Positions 52,825-60,910 of a stretch of DNA of 64,000 nucleotides are shown here, piece after piece. The DNA is from Actinomycetota bacterium (lineage in GTDB: Bacteria; Actinomycetota; Actinomycetes; Nanopelagicales; Nanopelagicaceae): NCBI GenBank assembly GCA_027728065.1, contig JAQBVO010000001.1:1-64000 (forward strand). The letters are read 5' to 3'. How positions within the stretch are numbered: the stretch's first letter is position 1; every line of letters begins with the position of its first letter. Under the pieces are notes generated by a model. It saw only the letters and a list, made by a program, of their open reading frames with translations, ran no database searches and had not been told where the DNA came from. Made by a program: the position numbers and the translations under genes.

Positions 52825-53910
52825 ATGATCGATACACAGGCGTTAGTCACTGGTGCATGGCTTGAAACCCATGCACCTGGTGATCGCCTTTTTGTAAAGA
52901 TCGCAGATTTAGCACTTGAGAGCGGAGAGATTTTAGATGATATAACTATCGCCTATCAGAGTTGGGGTAGGTTAAATGCCCAGAGAGATAATGCGATTTT
53001 AGTAAACCATGCCTTGACTGGATGGGCCGATATCAATGGATGGTGGCCATCGATGGTGGGTCCTGGTCTGCCACTTGATAGCGATACGTACTTTATCGTT
53101 TGCCCTAATGTTATTGGTGGCTGTCAGGGTTCAACAGGTCCATCCTCAATCGCACCCGATGGCAAGCGCTACGGTTCACGCTTTCCATCCCTGACTATTA
53201 GAGACATGGTTGCCGCCGAAGTTGCCTTCACGAACGCACTGGAGATAAAAAAATATCGCTTGGCAGTCGGTCCATCCCTTGGTGGAATGCGTTCACTGGA
53301 GTGGGCGGTGCAGTCTCCATCACGCGTTGGCGCAATCTGCGCCATTGGCTCATCGGCCGTTGCAACGGGAGATCAGATCGCCACATGCTCGATACAGATA
53401 CGTGCAATCAAGAGTGATCCAGATTTTCATGGCGGGGATTATTACGATAAGCCGGCAGGTCCGATCGAAGGTATGGGTATCGCCAGACGCATCGCGCACC
53501 TGACATATCGCACCGAGGTTGAGATGGATGTGCGCTTTGGACGTGAGCTCCAAGGCGATGAGACGGGCAGATTTGCCGTTGAATCCTATTTAGATCATCA
53601 GGCCGACAAACTGGCCCATCGCTTCGATGCCAATACCTATATCGCCCTGAGTGAGGCTATGAATAGCCACGATCTTGGACGTGGCCGTGGGGGAGTTGTC
53701 GCAGCCCTATCTGGTATCCAGATTCCAGTCGTAGTCGTCTCGATCGATAGCGATCGCTTGTTTCCCGTGCGCCTGCAGGCTGAGATTGCAGAGTTTGCAC
53801 CTCTTGCCGCGCCTTTAGTAATGATTTCATCACCTTTTGGACACGATGGCTTCCTGGTGGAGGTTGAATCAGTGGGGGATGTGATCAGATCTGCGCTCGC
53901 ACTGGCGTAA
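52825..53910 (+). CDS. metX: Homoserine O-acetyltransferase
   Basis: A 361-residue alpha/beta-hydrolase-fold acyltransferase that activates homoserine with acetyl-CoA. The nucleophile Ser is in GPSLGGMRSLEWA near residue 150. The Asp is in VSIDSDRLFP near 310 and the His in GHDGFLVEVE near 343. HALTGWAD and NVIGGCQGSTGPSS near 70-110 are family-specific. Its ATG follows the metY TAA with no gap, so the two are one operon. Confidence 0.96.
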   Translation: MIDTQALVTGAWLETHAPGDRLFVKIADLALESGEILDDITIAYQSWGRLNAQRDNAILVNHALTGWADINGWWPSMVGPGLPLDSDTYFIVCPNVIGGCQGSTGPSSIAPDGKRYGSRFPSLTIRDMVAAEVAFTNALEIKKYRLAVGPSLGGMRSLEWAVQSPSRVGAICAIGSSAVATGDQIATCSIQIRAIKSDPDFHGGDYYDKPAGPIEGMGIARRIAHLTYRTEVEMDVRFGRELQGDETGRFAVESYLDHQADKLAHRFDANTYIALSEAMNSHDLGRGRGGVVAALSGIQIPVVVVSIDSDRLFPVRLQAEIAEFAPLAAPLVMISSPFGHDGFLVEVESVGDVIRSALALA

Positions 53911-53948
53911 ACGGTGGATAAAGCGTGTTTTCGATGTGCATTTACCCC

Positions 53949-53957
53949 TGTGGATAA
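53949..53957 (+). promoter_or_regulatory. DnaA box upstream of rpoD
   Basis: TGTGGATAA is a perfect 9-mer DnaA box, 3 bases before the rpoD -10 hexamer. GGTGGATAA at 53913-53921, in the same orientation, is an 8/9 match 36 bases upstream. Together they suggest DnaA control of rpoD. Confidence 0.5.
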
Positions 53958-53959
53958 AT

Positions 53960-53965
53960 TATAAT
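53960..53965 (+). promoter_or_regulatory. rpoD promoter -10 element
   Basis: A consensus TATAAT lies 39 bases before the rpoD ATG. There is no good -35; the DnaA box occupies the space just upstream. Confidence 0.6.
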
Positions 53966-54004
53966 ATACCCATCGCTTCAGCGCATAGCTGATAAAACCA
54001 AGGG

Positions 54005-55897
54005 ATGAATGTGGCTGTGATTAGTGCGCTCAAAAACAAGGTCAAGAAGAGCAAGAGTGACGCTAAGAAAAAAAGCGCACCTGCAAAGAAATCATCTGCG
54101 AAAAAAACTCCAGCGAAAAAGTTAGTTGCAAAGAAAGTCGCGCCATTTAAGAAGCCGGCGAAGATAGAGTTGAAAAAACCCTTAACGGCAAAAGATGTTC
54201 AAGCCATAGTCGATGCAAAGCGTGCAATAACTCGCAACCAAGAGATTTTGGCGCAGCTGCAAATCCGAGGCGTTACATCTATCAATCGGATACCAAAGAA
54301 GGCCGATAAGGATCTAGTCGATGAGGCTCGCGCATTGGCTTTTGAGATCCCACTGCTGACTGAAAAACTTCACAAAGCTGGACTCGGAACACCTGCGCGC
54401 ATCTTAAAAAAGAGTGATTATGCACTAATCGAGCCAAAGAGAGTCGAGACAAAGACTAAGAGCGGCAAAGCAGGGGTAGTCACTATCAATGGCGAAGAAG
54501 TAGAGCTTGAAGACGTTGAAACACTCATTGCCGAAGTCCAAGGAGTTCTGGAAGCCGAAGCCGAGGACAAGGTTCGAGTCGTCATGCTCTCAGATGAAAC
54601 AAGCAAAGCCAAGGGCTCATTTACTTTGGCAGATTCTGAGACCGAAGATGAAGAAGAGGATAAGAACGAGCGCGAAAAATTAAAAAAGGATCTACGAAAC
54701 GTTAATATCGTTATCGAGGCCCTTAATTCAAAACTCAATGCGGTAGCAAGCCCAACCCGTTACGGTATCGCCGAAGCAGAGGCGCGGGCACTGACATATA
54801 AGCAGATTCAGCAGCAGTTTGAGATGAAGACTTTTACGGAAAGATCCGCCAAGACGGCTGCCGAGGCAGTATCACTTGGCTCGCTCAAAAACCTAGAGGA
54901 TTTAATGAACTACTTCATTGAAAAGATGAAGATTGTACAACGCGAAATTAAGTACCTTCCGCCCGAGCAGACGGTTATGACCGCTGGTGCAACGGCAGAT
55001 CCAGTAAAGGATTATTTAAAGCAGATTGGTCGAGTCCCGCTACTTAATGCTGAGCTAGAAGTAGAGCTTGCAACGCGCGTTGAAGTTGGCCTCTTCGCCG
55101 AGTCAAAGTTAAAAAATGACAAGAAGATGGACAAGAAGCTAAAGCGTGATTTGGGCTTTTTTGTTGACGATGGAAAGCGTGCAAAGAACCACTTGCTAGA
55201 GGCCAACCTTCGCCTCGTAGTCTCACTTGCAAAGCGTTATACGGGCCGCGGAATGCTTTTCCTAGATCTGATTCAGGAGGGAAACTTAGGTTTAATCCGC
55301 GCAGTTGAAAAGTTCGACTACACAAAGGGTTATAAGTTCTCTACCTACGCAACATGGTGGATTCGCCAGGCGATTACACGTGCGATGGCAGATCAGGCCC
55401 GTACGATTCGTATCCCAGTACACATGGTTGAAGTTATTAATAAGTTGGCCCGTGTTCAGCGCCAGATGCTTCAGGACTTAGGCCGCGAACCAACCCCAGA
55501 AGAGTTAGCTAAAGAACTAGATATGACACCTGAAAAGGTTGTTGAGGTTCAAAAGTATGGCCGCGAACCGATTTCACTTCACACCCCATTGGGTGAAGAG
55601 GGAGATTCCGAATTCGGTGATTTGATTGAAGACTCTGAGGCCGTTGTTCCAGCCGATGCCGTCTCATTTACACTACTGCAAGAGCAGTTGCACTCAGTTC
55701 TAGATACATTGTCAGAGCGCGAAGCAGGCGTTGTTGCGATGCGTTTTGGTTTAACCGATGGCCAGCCAAAGACCCTTGATGAGATCGGTAAGGTCTATGG
55801 CGTTACACGCGAACGTATCCGCCAGATTGAATCCAAGACAATGTCAAAGCTCCGTCACCCTTCACGCAGCCAGGTTTTGCGTGACTACCTCGACTAA
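54005..55897 (+). CDS. rpoD: Principal RNA polymerase sigma factor (RpoD/SigA/HrdB)
   Basis: A 630-residue primary sigma factor. Residues 9-60 are Lys/Ala-rich. Residues 60-325 form an unusually long acidic and helical N-terminal extension. Region 1.2 begins [16 protein letters not shown]. Region 2 follows with [17 protein letters not shown] and [20 protein letters not shown]. Region 4 ends with [19 protein letters not shown], the helix-turn-helix that reads -35. Actinobacterial HrdB proteins are usually about 460-530 residues, so this one is long because of the N-terminal part. A perfect DnaA box and TATAAT lie upstream. Confidence 0.97.
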   Translation: MNVAVISALKNKVKKSKSDAKKKSAPAKKSSAKKTPAKKLVAKKVAPFKKPAKIELKKPLTAKDVQAIVDAKRAITRNQEILAQLQIRGVTSINRIPKKADKDLVDEARALAFEIPLLTEKLHKAGLGTPARILKKSDYALIEPKRVETKTKSGKAGVVTINGEEVELEDVETLIAEVQGVLEAEAEDKVRVVMLSDETSKAKGSFTLADSETEDEEEDKNEREKLKKDLRNVNIVIEALNSKLNAVASPTRYGIAEAEARALTYKQIQQQFEMKTFTERSAKTAAEAVSLGSLKNLEDLMNYFIEKMKIVQREIKYLPPEQTVMTAGATADPVKDYLKQIGRVPLLNAELEVELATRVEVGLFAESKLKNDKKMDKKLKRDLGFFVDDGKRAKNHLLEANLRLVVSLAKRYTGRGMLFLDLIQEGNLGLIRAVEKFDYTKGYKFSTYATWWIRQAITRAMADQARTIRIPVHMVEVINKLARVQRQMLQDLGREPTPEELAKELDMTPEKVVEVQKYGREPISLHTPLGEEGDSEFGDLIEDSEAVVPADAVSFTLLQEQLHSVLDTLSEREAGVVAMRFGLTDGQPKTLDEIGKVYGVTRERIRQIESKTMSKLRHPSRSQVLRDYLD

Positions 55898-55900
55898 GCC

Positions 55901-56815
55901 ATGGACAAACCAACGATTTTTGTTAATCCTAAGAGCGGATCTATCAAGATCAGCGGTGAAGTTGATGTTGTTGATATCGATGGCAAGGTTATTGAAACCG
56001 TTACTAATCCCAAGCTTTGTGGTTGCGGGTTGTCGAAAGACAAACCGTGGTGCGATTCATCCCATGGTGAATATGTAAAGATCGTTGCCCAGCAACTGCG
56101 TAATGCCCGTGAACTAGTTAAGCCTTCTCATCTTTACGGTGCTAAACCTGTGCGTGCACGTGAAATCCGTGAAAACGAACTCAAGTATCGTTTAGAACAT
56201 GAAGAGGTATTGGTAGGAGTAAAACTCGGCGGAGCGTTGAATTCAAGGAAAAAAGATGATCCAACGTATATCAATATCTTTGGCTATCTAACAGATGCCA
56301 TGCAGTGCGTAGATTCTTTGCTCGTTGCATCATTGATTTATCCACGGGCAGAGGCCGAGGTTGTCTTTAAGGTAGGCAAAGAGATAAGCACTGAGATTCA
56401 CCCATCAGAGGTTCTTGATTACATCAGCCATGTTGCAGCTGGTATGGAGATTTTGGATTATCGCTTTGGTCAGGTCGAGGCATATGCCGAAGACTGCATT
56501 GCAGATAATGCAGGTGCTGCAGCCTTTGCATACGGTGCTTGGGTTGCCGCCCACCAAGAGAACTTGGATGCGCTAACTGCTGAAGTATTTGTTAATGGAA
56601 TATTGACTGAAAGTGCACCGCTAACTGCAATTCAAGGGAATCCCTGGATGGCAGTGGTAGAGGTTTCTAAATTATTGGCTGCAACAGGTGTGAAGTTAGT
56701 GGCCGGTTCAATAATCTTTAGTGGCTCTGCAACCATTGGAGTTCAAATGGTGGCAGGCAATAATTATCGCGTTGAAATTAAAGGATTAGGAAGCGTGGAT
56801 ATAAAAGCTAGTTAA
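55901..56815 (+). CDS. Fusion of a CDGSH iron-sulfur domain and an MhpD-like hydratase domain
   Basis: A 304-residue protein. Residues 1-60 form a CDGSH-type domain. The ligand set CGCGLSKDKPWCDSSH fits C-x-C-x2-S-x3-P-x-C-D-x-x-H, with Ser where most have Gly. Residues about 85-304 resemble the 2-keto-4-pentenoate hydratase/4-oxalocrotonate decarboxylase fold: VGVKLGGALNSRKKDD, PRAEAEVVFKVG (ExE metal ligands), and CIADNAGAAAFAYGAW. Such hydratases act in meta-cleavage catabolism, but no such pathway is nearby. It starts 3 bases after the rpoD stop. The pairing of these domains is unusual, and the role is unknown. Confidence 0.75.
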   Translation: MDKPTIFVNPKSGSIKISGEVDVVDIDGKVIETVTNPKLCGCGLSKDKPWCDSSHGEYVKIVAQQLRNARELVKPSHLYGAKPVRAREIRENELKYRLEHEEVLVGVKLGGALNSRKKDDPTYINIFGYLTDAMQCVDSLLVASLIYPRAEAEVVFKVGKEISTEIHPSEVLDYISHVAAGMEILDYRFGQVEAYAEDCIADNAGAAAFAYGAWVAAHQENLDALTAEVFVNGILTESAPLTAIQGNPWMAVVEVSKLLAATGVKLVAGSIIFSGSATIGVQMVAGNNYRVEIKGLGSVDIKAS

Positions 56816-57023
56816 CAGGTGATTCGACGAGCTTTTGGCTCTCGTCTTGAATCTTTGCAGCTACAACCTTTAGCTTTTCGGCATACTCCTTGCCGTGGTG
56901 TGCGCAAAACATCAGTTCGCCGCCATTGAGAAGTACTGCACGCACATAAGCCTGCGCGCCACAACGATCGCAGCGATCAAGGGCGTTAAGAGGTACTGTT
57001 TGCAACATCAATTGATCGGACAT
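56808..57023 (-). CDS. DUF7455 zinc-ribbon protein
   Basis: A 71-residue protein with a treble Cys/His set: LDRCDRCGAQAYVRAVLL, then ELMFCAHHGKEY. It is the small actinobacterial DUF7455 protein commonly found between the principal sigma factor and the topoisomerase IV/gyrase-B gene, as here. ATG 57023 follows GAGGAAAGAGAGAG; a longer frame to 57077 adds unrelated residues. Function is unknown; a zinc-bound role is likely. Its end overlaps the CDGSH fusion by 8 bases on the opposite strand. Confidence 0.88.
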   Translation of the reverse strand: MSDQLMLQTVPLNALDRCDRCGAQAYVRAVLLNGGELMFCAHHGKEYAEKLKVVAAKIQDESQKLVESPVN

Positions 57024-57139
57024 CTCTCTCTTTCCTCTGCATGCGAACTGCTCTGCTTCTATGGAACAGGAAACCACACTTATTTATTCCCCGCTCGTTA
57101 AAATCTATCTATTTTCGTTAAATCGCTGTTAATTTGCGC

Positions 57140-57159
57140 TGGAAATATCGATATTTCCA
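57140..57159. promoter_or_regulatory. Perfect 20-base palindrome upstream of parE
   Basis: TGGAAATATCGATATTTCCA is its own reverse complement over all 20 bases. It lies between the divergent DUF7455 and parE genes, 66 bases before the parE start. Such an uninterrupted dyad suggests a dimeric repressor site. It shares TGGAAAT half-sites with the dyad at 13575-13596. No regulator is known to me for it. Confidence 0.5.
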
Positions 57160-57224
57160 TTATTTGAGATGGATTCGGCGCGCTTACAGGCCATAGCGCC
57201 AATCGGGCGATAACCTCAGCCGCT

Positions 57225-59297
57225 GTGGCAGTCAAAGATGTAGCAACATATGTGCAGGATAGCTATACCGCAAAGGATTTATCCGTCCTTGAAGGCCTTG
57301 ATGCCGTTCGCAAACGCCCAGGAATGTATATCGGTTCAACCGATTCGCGGGGTCTTATGCACTGCTTATGGGAAATTATCGATAACTCAGTAGATGAATC
57401 CTTGGCAGGACATTGCAAAAAGATTGAGATTAATCTTGAATCCGATGGATCGGTAGAAGTTCACGATGATGGTCGTGGTATTCCAGTCGATAAAGAGCCT
57501 AAGACTGGTTTAACTGGTGTTGAAGTTGTATTAACAAAACTGCATGCAGGCGGAAAATTCGGTGGCGGCTCATATGCAGCATCCGGTGGTTTGCATGGCG
57601 TTGGTGCATCGGTTGTAAATGCACTTGCTTCTCGTCTTGATGCCGAAGTTGATCGCGATGGAAAGATTTATTGGATGTCATTTCAGCGCGGTGTTGCAGG
57701 AATCTTTGATGGCGATGGACCAAAGGCACCATTCGAATCAAAGTCTGGTTTGCGTGTTATCGGTAAGATTTCTAGTAAGGTCACTGGCACGCGTATTAAG
57801 TGGTGGAGTGATCGTCAGATTTTTCTAAAAGAGGCCGAGCATAATCTCGAAGAGATTTATGATCGTGCACGCCAGACCTCTTATTTAGTTCCAGGCTTAA
57901 CGTTGTTTGTTAATGATAACCGCACTAAAACTAAGACATCTGAGAGTTTTTTCCATAAGAGCGGAATTACCGAATACTGCAATTTCTTACAGCCCGATGA
58001 GCCAGTCGGTGATGTAATCCGGATTTACGGTACTGGTCACTACCAAGAAACAGTTCCCGTCTTAGATGACAAGGGCCACATGGTCTCTACCGAGGTCGAG
58101 CGCGATATGGAGGTTGATATCGCGATGAAGTGGGGCAATGGTTTTGAGAGCACCCAGCGCTCCTTCGTTAACATTATTGCTACCCCTAAGGGCGGCACAC
58201 ATGTTCTGGGCTTTGAACGCTCGTTGGTGAAGGTCATAAATGAGGCGCTGCGATCCACTAAAACCCTTGCCAATAAAGAGGCCGATGTTATAAAGGATGA
58301 TGTCATAGAAGGCTTAACTGCCGTAATCACTGTGCGCATGTCAGAGCCACAGTTTGAAGGCCAGACCAAGGAGGTTCTTGGAACGGCCGCAGCTACTCGT
58401 ATCGTATCGGCCGTTGTGGCAGAGAAGATGAAAGAGTATTTCAATACCACCAAGCGCATCGACAAGGCTAATGGCCGCTTAGTACTTGAAAAGATCGCAT
58501 CGGCATCTCGCACACGTATTAGTGCGCGCACCCACAAAGATTTACAGCGCCGAAAGAATGCGCTGGAGTCATCATCTCTTCCTACCAAACTCTCAGATTG
58601 TCGTTCAGAGGATGTAACTCGTACCGAGCTATTTATCGTTGAAGGTGATTCAGCCCTTGGTACAACTAAGGCTGCGCGCAATAGCGAGTTCCAAGCGATT
58701 CTGCCGATTCGCGGCAAAATCCTGAACGTGCAGAAGGCTTCACTTTCTCAGATGCTTGAAGATAAAGAGTGTGGCTCAATAATCCAGGTAATTGGTGCAG
58801 GCTCTGGAAAATCATTTGAATTAGATCAGGCGCGTTATGGTCGCGTTATTTTGATGTCAGATGCCGATGTTGACGGTGCACATATCCGTTGTCTGCTACT
58901 TACTTTGATGTATCGCTATATGCGCCCGTTGATTGATTCAGGTCGCGTATTTGCCGCGATTCCACCGCTACACCGCATCGAAGTCATTGGTAGTAAAAAA
59001 GGTGAGTTCATCTACACATATAGCGATGATGAGATGAAGAAAATAACTACCGATTTAAAGAAGGCTGGAAAGCGCTGGAAAGAGCCTATTCAGCGCTATA
59101 AAGGCCTTGGCGAGATGGATGCCGATCAACTGCGCGAAACAACCATGGATCCAGATGCCCGCACCTTGCGCCGTATCACCGTTTCGGATGCAGCCAGTGC
59201 CGAAGCGATCTTTGAGCTCTTAATGGGCAGCGATGTCGCCCCGCGTAAAGAGTTCATCGCCAACGCCGAGATTGATCGCGAGCATATCGACGCTTAA
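57225..59297 (+). CDS. parE: Type IIA topoisomerase subunit B (ParE, topoisomerase IV type)
   Basis: A 690-residue ATPase/TOPRIM subunit. GHKL ATPase motifs are DNSVDESLAGHC near 45, HDDGRGIPVD, and GGLHGVGASVVNALAS near 115. TOPRIM motifs are EGDSALG near 470 and DADVDGAHIRCLL near 545. The C-terminal QRYKGLGEMDADQL is the ParE/GyrB tail. It begins with GTG; TAACCT lies 8 bases upstream and no Shine-Dalgarno is seen, so it may be leaderless. The place next to rpoD and DUF7455, with parC nearby, fits the topo IV pair of actinobacteria rather than the gyrB/gyrA pair at oriC. Confidence 0.9.
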   Translation: MAVKDVATYVQDSYTAKDLSVLEGLDAVRKRPGMYIGSTDSRGLMHCLWEIIDNSVDESLAGHCKKIEINLESDGSVEVHDDGRGIPVDKEPKTGLTGVEVVLTKLHAGGKFGGGSYAASGGLHGVGASVVNALASRLDAEVDRDGKIYWMSFQRGVAGIFDGDGPKAPFESKSGLRVIGKISSKVTGTRIKWWSDRQIFLKEAEHNLEEIYDRARQTSYLVPGLTLFVNDNRTKTKTSESFFHKSGITEYCNFLQPDEPVGDVIRIYGTGHYQETVPVLDDKGHMVSTEVERDMEVDIAMKWGNGFESTQRSFVNIIATPKGGTHVLGFERSLVKVINEALRSTKTLANKEADVIKDDVIEGLTAVITVRMSEPQFEGQTKEVLGTAAATRIVSAVVAEKMKEYFNTTKRIDKANGRLVLEKIASASRTRISARTHKDLQRRKNALESSSLPTKLSDCRSEDVTRTELFIVEGDSALGTTKAARNSEFQAILPIRGKILNVQKASLSQMLEDKECGSIIQVIGAGSGKSFELDQARYGRVILMSDADVDGAHIRCLLLTLMYRYMRPLIDSGRVFAAIPPLHRIEVIGSKKGEFIYTYSDDEMKKITTDLKKAGKRWKEPIQRYKGLGEMDADQLRETTMDPDARTLRRITVSDAASAEAIFELLMGSDVAPRKEFIANAEIDREHIDA

Positions 59298-60892
59298 TCT
59301 ATAGCGACTAAGTCGAAGTACTCCTCTTTCCATAGATCCTCATCACCATCGGGCAACAAGATAACCCGCTCTGGCTTTAAGGATTCAACTGCGCCCTCAT
59401 CGTGGCTGACCAAGATGACGGCGCCTTGGTACTCACTTAAAGCGCCAAGGATCTCAGCTCGAGATGCTGGATCTAAGTTGTTTGTTGGCTCATCTAGGAG
59501 CAAGACGTTAGCTGCCGATACAACAAGCACGGCAAGTGCTAAACGAGTTCGCTCACCACCTGATAAGACCTTGACTGGTTTGTAGACATCATCGCCGACG
59601 AAGAGAAATGAGCCCAAAGTATTTCGGGCCTCGGGCTCGCGTAGATCTGGTGTTGCCGACATTATGTTCTCCAGAACAGTGCGCTCAAAGTCCAGTGACT
59701 CGTGCTCTTGGGCGTAATAACCAATCTTTAAACCATGACCATGTTTGACGGTACCGGTATCAGACTCTAATTCACCGGCCAAGATACGTAGTAAAGTAGT
59801 TTTGCCTGCACCATTAAGACCAAGAATGACAACGCGAGAGCCTTTATCAATGATACAAGAAACATCTGTGAAGATCTCCAGTGATCCATAGTTCTTTGAT
59901 AACTCTTCACCAGACAAAGGCGTCTTGCCACATGGGGATGGTGTAGGAAAGCGCAGTTTTGCAACCTTGTCAGATTTTCTTACCTCTTCTAGATTTGAGA
60001 GCAATGAGTCGGCACGCTTGAACATAGATCGGGCAGCAGCCGCCTTATTCTTTTTGGCACGGAATTTCTCCGCCTGTTTTTGAAGGATTTCAGCCTTCTT
60101 TTCCGCGATTGCGCGCTCTTTCTTTCGCCGATGCTCATCCTGCTCGCGTTGCAATAGATAGGCTTTCCAGGTGAGATTGTAGATATCAATAACATTTCGA
60201 TTCGCATCTAGATAAAAGACTCTATTTACAACGGTTTCAATTAAATTCACATCGTGAGAGATAATTACTAGTCCACCGGGATATTTGAGAAGAAATTCAC
60301 GCAGCCAAATAATTGAGTCTGCATCCAGGTGATTTGTAGGCTCATCTAGCAGCAACGTTTCAGCGCCACTAAATAAAATACGGGCTAACTCAATACGGCG
60401 GCGCTGGCCACCGGAGAGAGTGGACAACTCGTGATCGAAAACCCTTGTTGTCACGCCTAATGATGTTGCAATAGCTTCAGCCTCTGCCGTTGCCGCATAG
60501 CCACCTGCGGCGCTGAACTCGTGTTCAACACGTGTATAACGCTCCATCGCCCTTTCAAGTGCATCACCTTGGGCACTTGACATCTCTTCTTCAACTTGTC
60601 GCATCCGATGTGAAATTTGATCTAAATTACGGGCCGATAAGATTCGCTCGATAACAGAGCCTGGTTCATCTCCAGTGCGTGGATCCTGCGGCAGATAACC
60701 GATCTTTCCAGTGCGATTTACGGCGCCCCCTGCCGGCATAGTTTCACCGGCTAGAACTTTGGCAAGTGTTGATTTACCCGCACCGTTTCGACCTACAAAA
60801 CCAATGCGATCACCGTTATTGATTCGTACGCTCACGCCCTTGATGAGCAGGCGAGCACCTGCGCGAAGTTCTAGGGCTTGGGTTGAAATCAC
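59294..60892 (-). CDS. ABC-F family ATPase
   Basis: A 532-residue protein with two ABC ATPase domains and no membrane part. Domain 1 has GRNGAGKST (residues 36-44) and LSGGQRRRIELARIL. Domain 2 has GLNGAGKTT near 355 and LSGGERTRLALAVLV. Between them is the charged P-site tRNA-interaction-type linker (EKKAEILQKQAEKFRAKKNK). ABC-F proteins bind ribosomes and relieve stalls, or protect against antibiotics. The start is GTG, 5 bases after TAGAAT. It ends overlapping the parE stop and starts 18 bases after the parC stop. Confidence 0.93.
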   Translation of the reverse strand: MISTQALELRAGARLLIKGVSVRINNGDRIGFVGRNGAGKSTLAKVLAGETMPAGGAVNRTGKIGYLPQDPRTGDEPGSVIERILSARNLDQISHRMRQVEEEMSSAQGDALERAMERYTRVEHEFSAAGGYAATAEAEAIATSLGVTTRVFDHELSTLSGGQRRRIELARILFSGAETLLLDEPTNHLDADSIIWLREFLLKYPGGLVIISHDVNLIETVVNRVFYLDANRNVIDIYNLTWKAYLLQREQDEHRRKKERAIAEKKAEILQKQAEKFRAKKNKAAAARSMFKRADSLLSNLEEVRKSDKVAKLRFPTPSPCGKTPLSGEELSKNYGSLEIFTDVSCIIDKGSRVVILGLNGAGKTTLLRILAGELESDTGTVKHGHGLKIGYYAQEHESLDFERTVLENIMSATPDLREPEARNTLGSFLFVGDDVYKPVKVLSGGERTRLALAVLVVSAANVLLLDEPTNNLDPASRAEILGALSEYQGAVILVSHDEGAVESLKPERVILLPDGDEDLWKEEYFDLVAID

Positions 60893-60897
60893 ACCGT

Positions 60898-60903
60898 ATT
60901 CTA
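60898..60903 (-). promoter_or_regulatory. -10 box of a leaderless transcript (ABC-F gene)
   Basis: On the minus strand TAGAAT is followed by 5 bases and the GTG start at 60892. It overlaps the gap after parC, so the ABC-F gene has its own promoter. Confidence 0.5.
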
Positions 60904-60910
60904 GCCGAGT

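Noticed and set aside
58040-58717. A 225-codon minus-strand frame inside parE
   Set aside because: It is antisense to the well-conserved ATPase/TOPRIM region and its sequence (Ser/Arg/Val-rich, no domain) is typical of a shadow.
53911-59297. A replication origin, suggested by DnaA boxes near gyrB/gyrA-like genes
   Set aside because: There is no dnaA, dnaN, recF or rpmH, only two or three scattered boxes, and the topoisomerase pair sits with rpoD and DUF7455 as topo IV genes do in actinobacteria.
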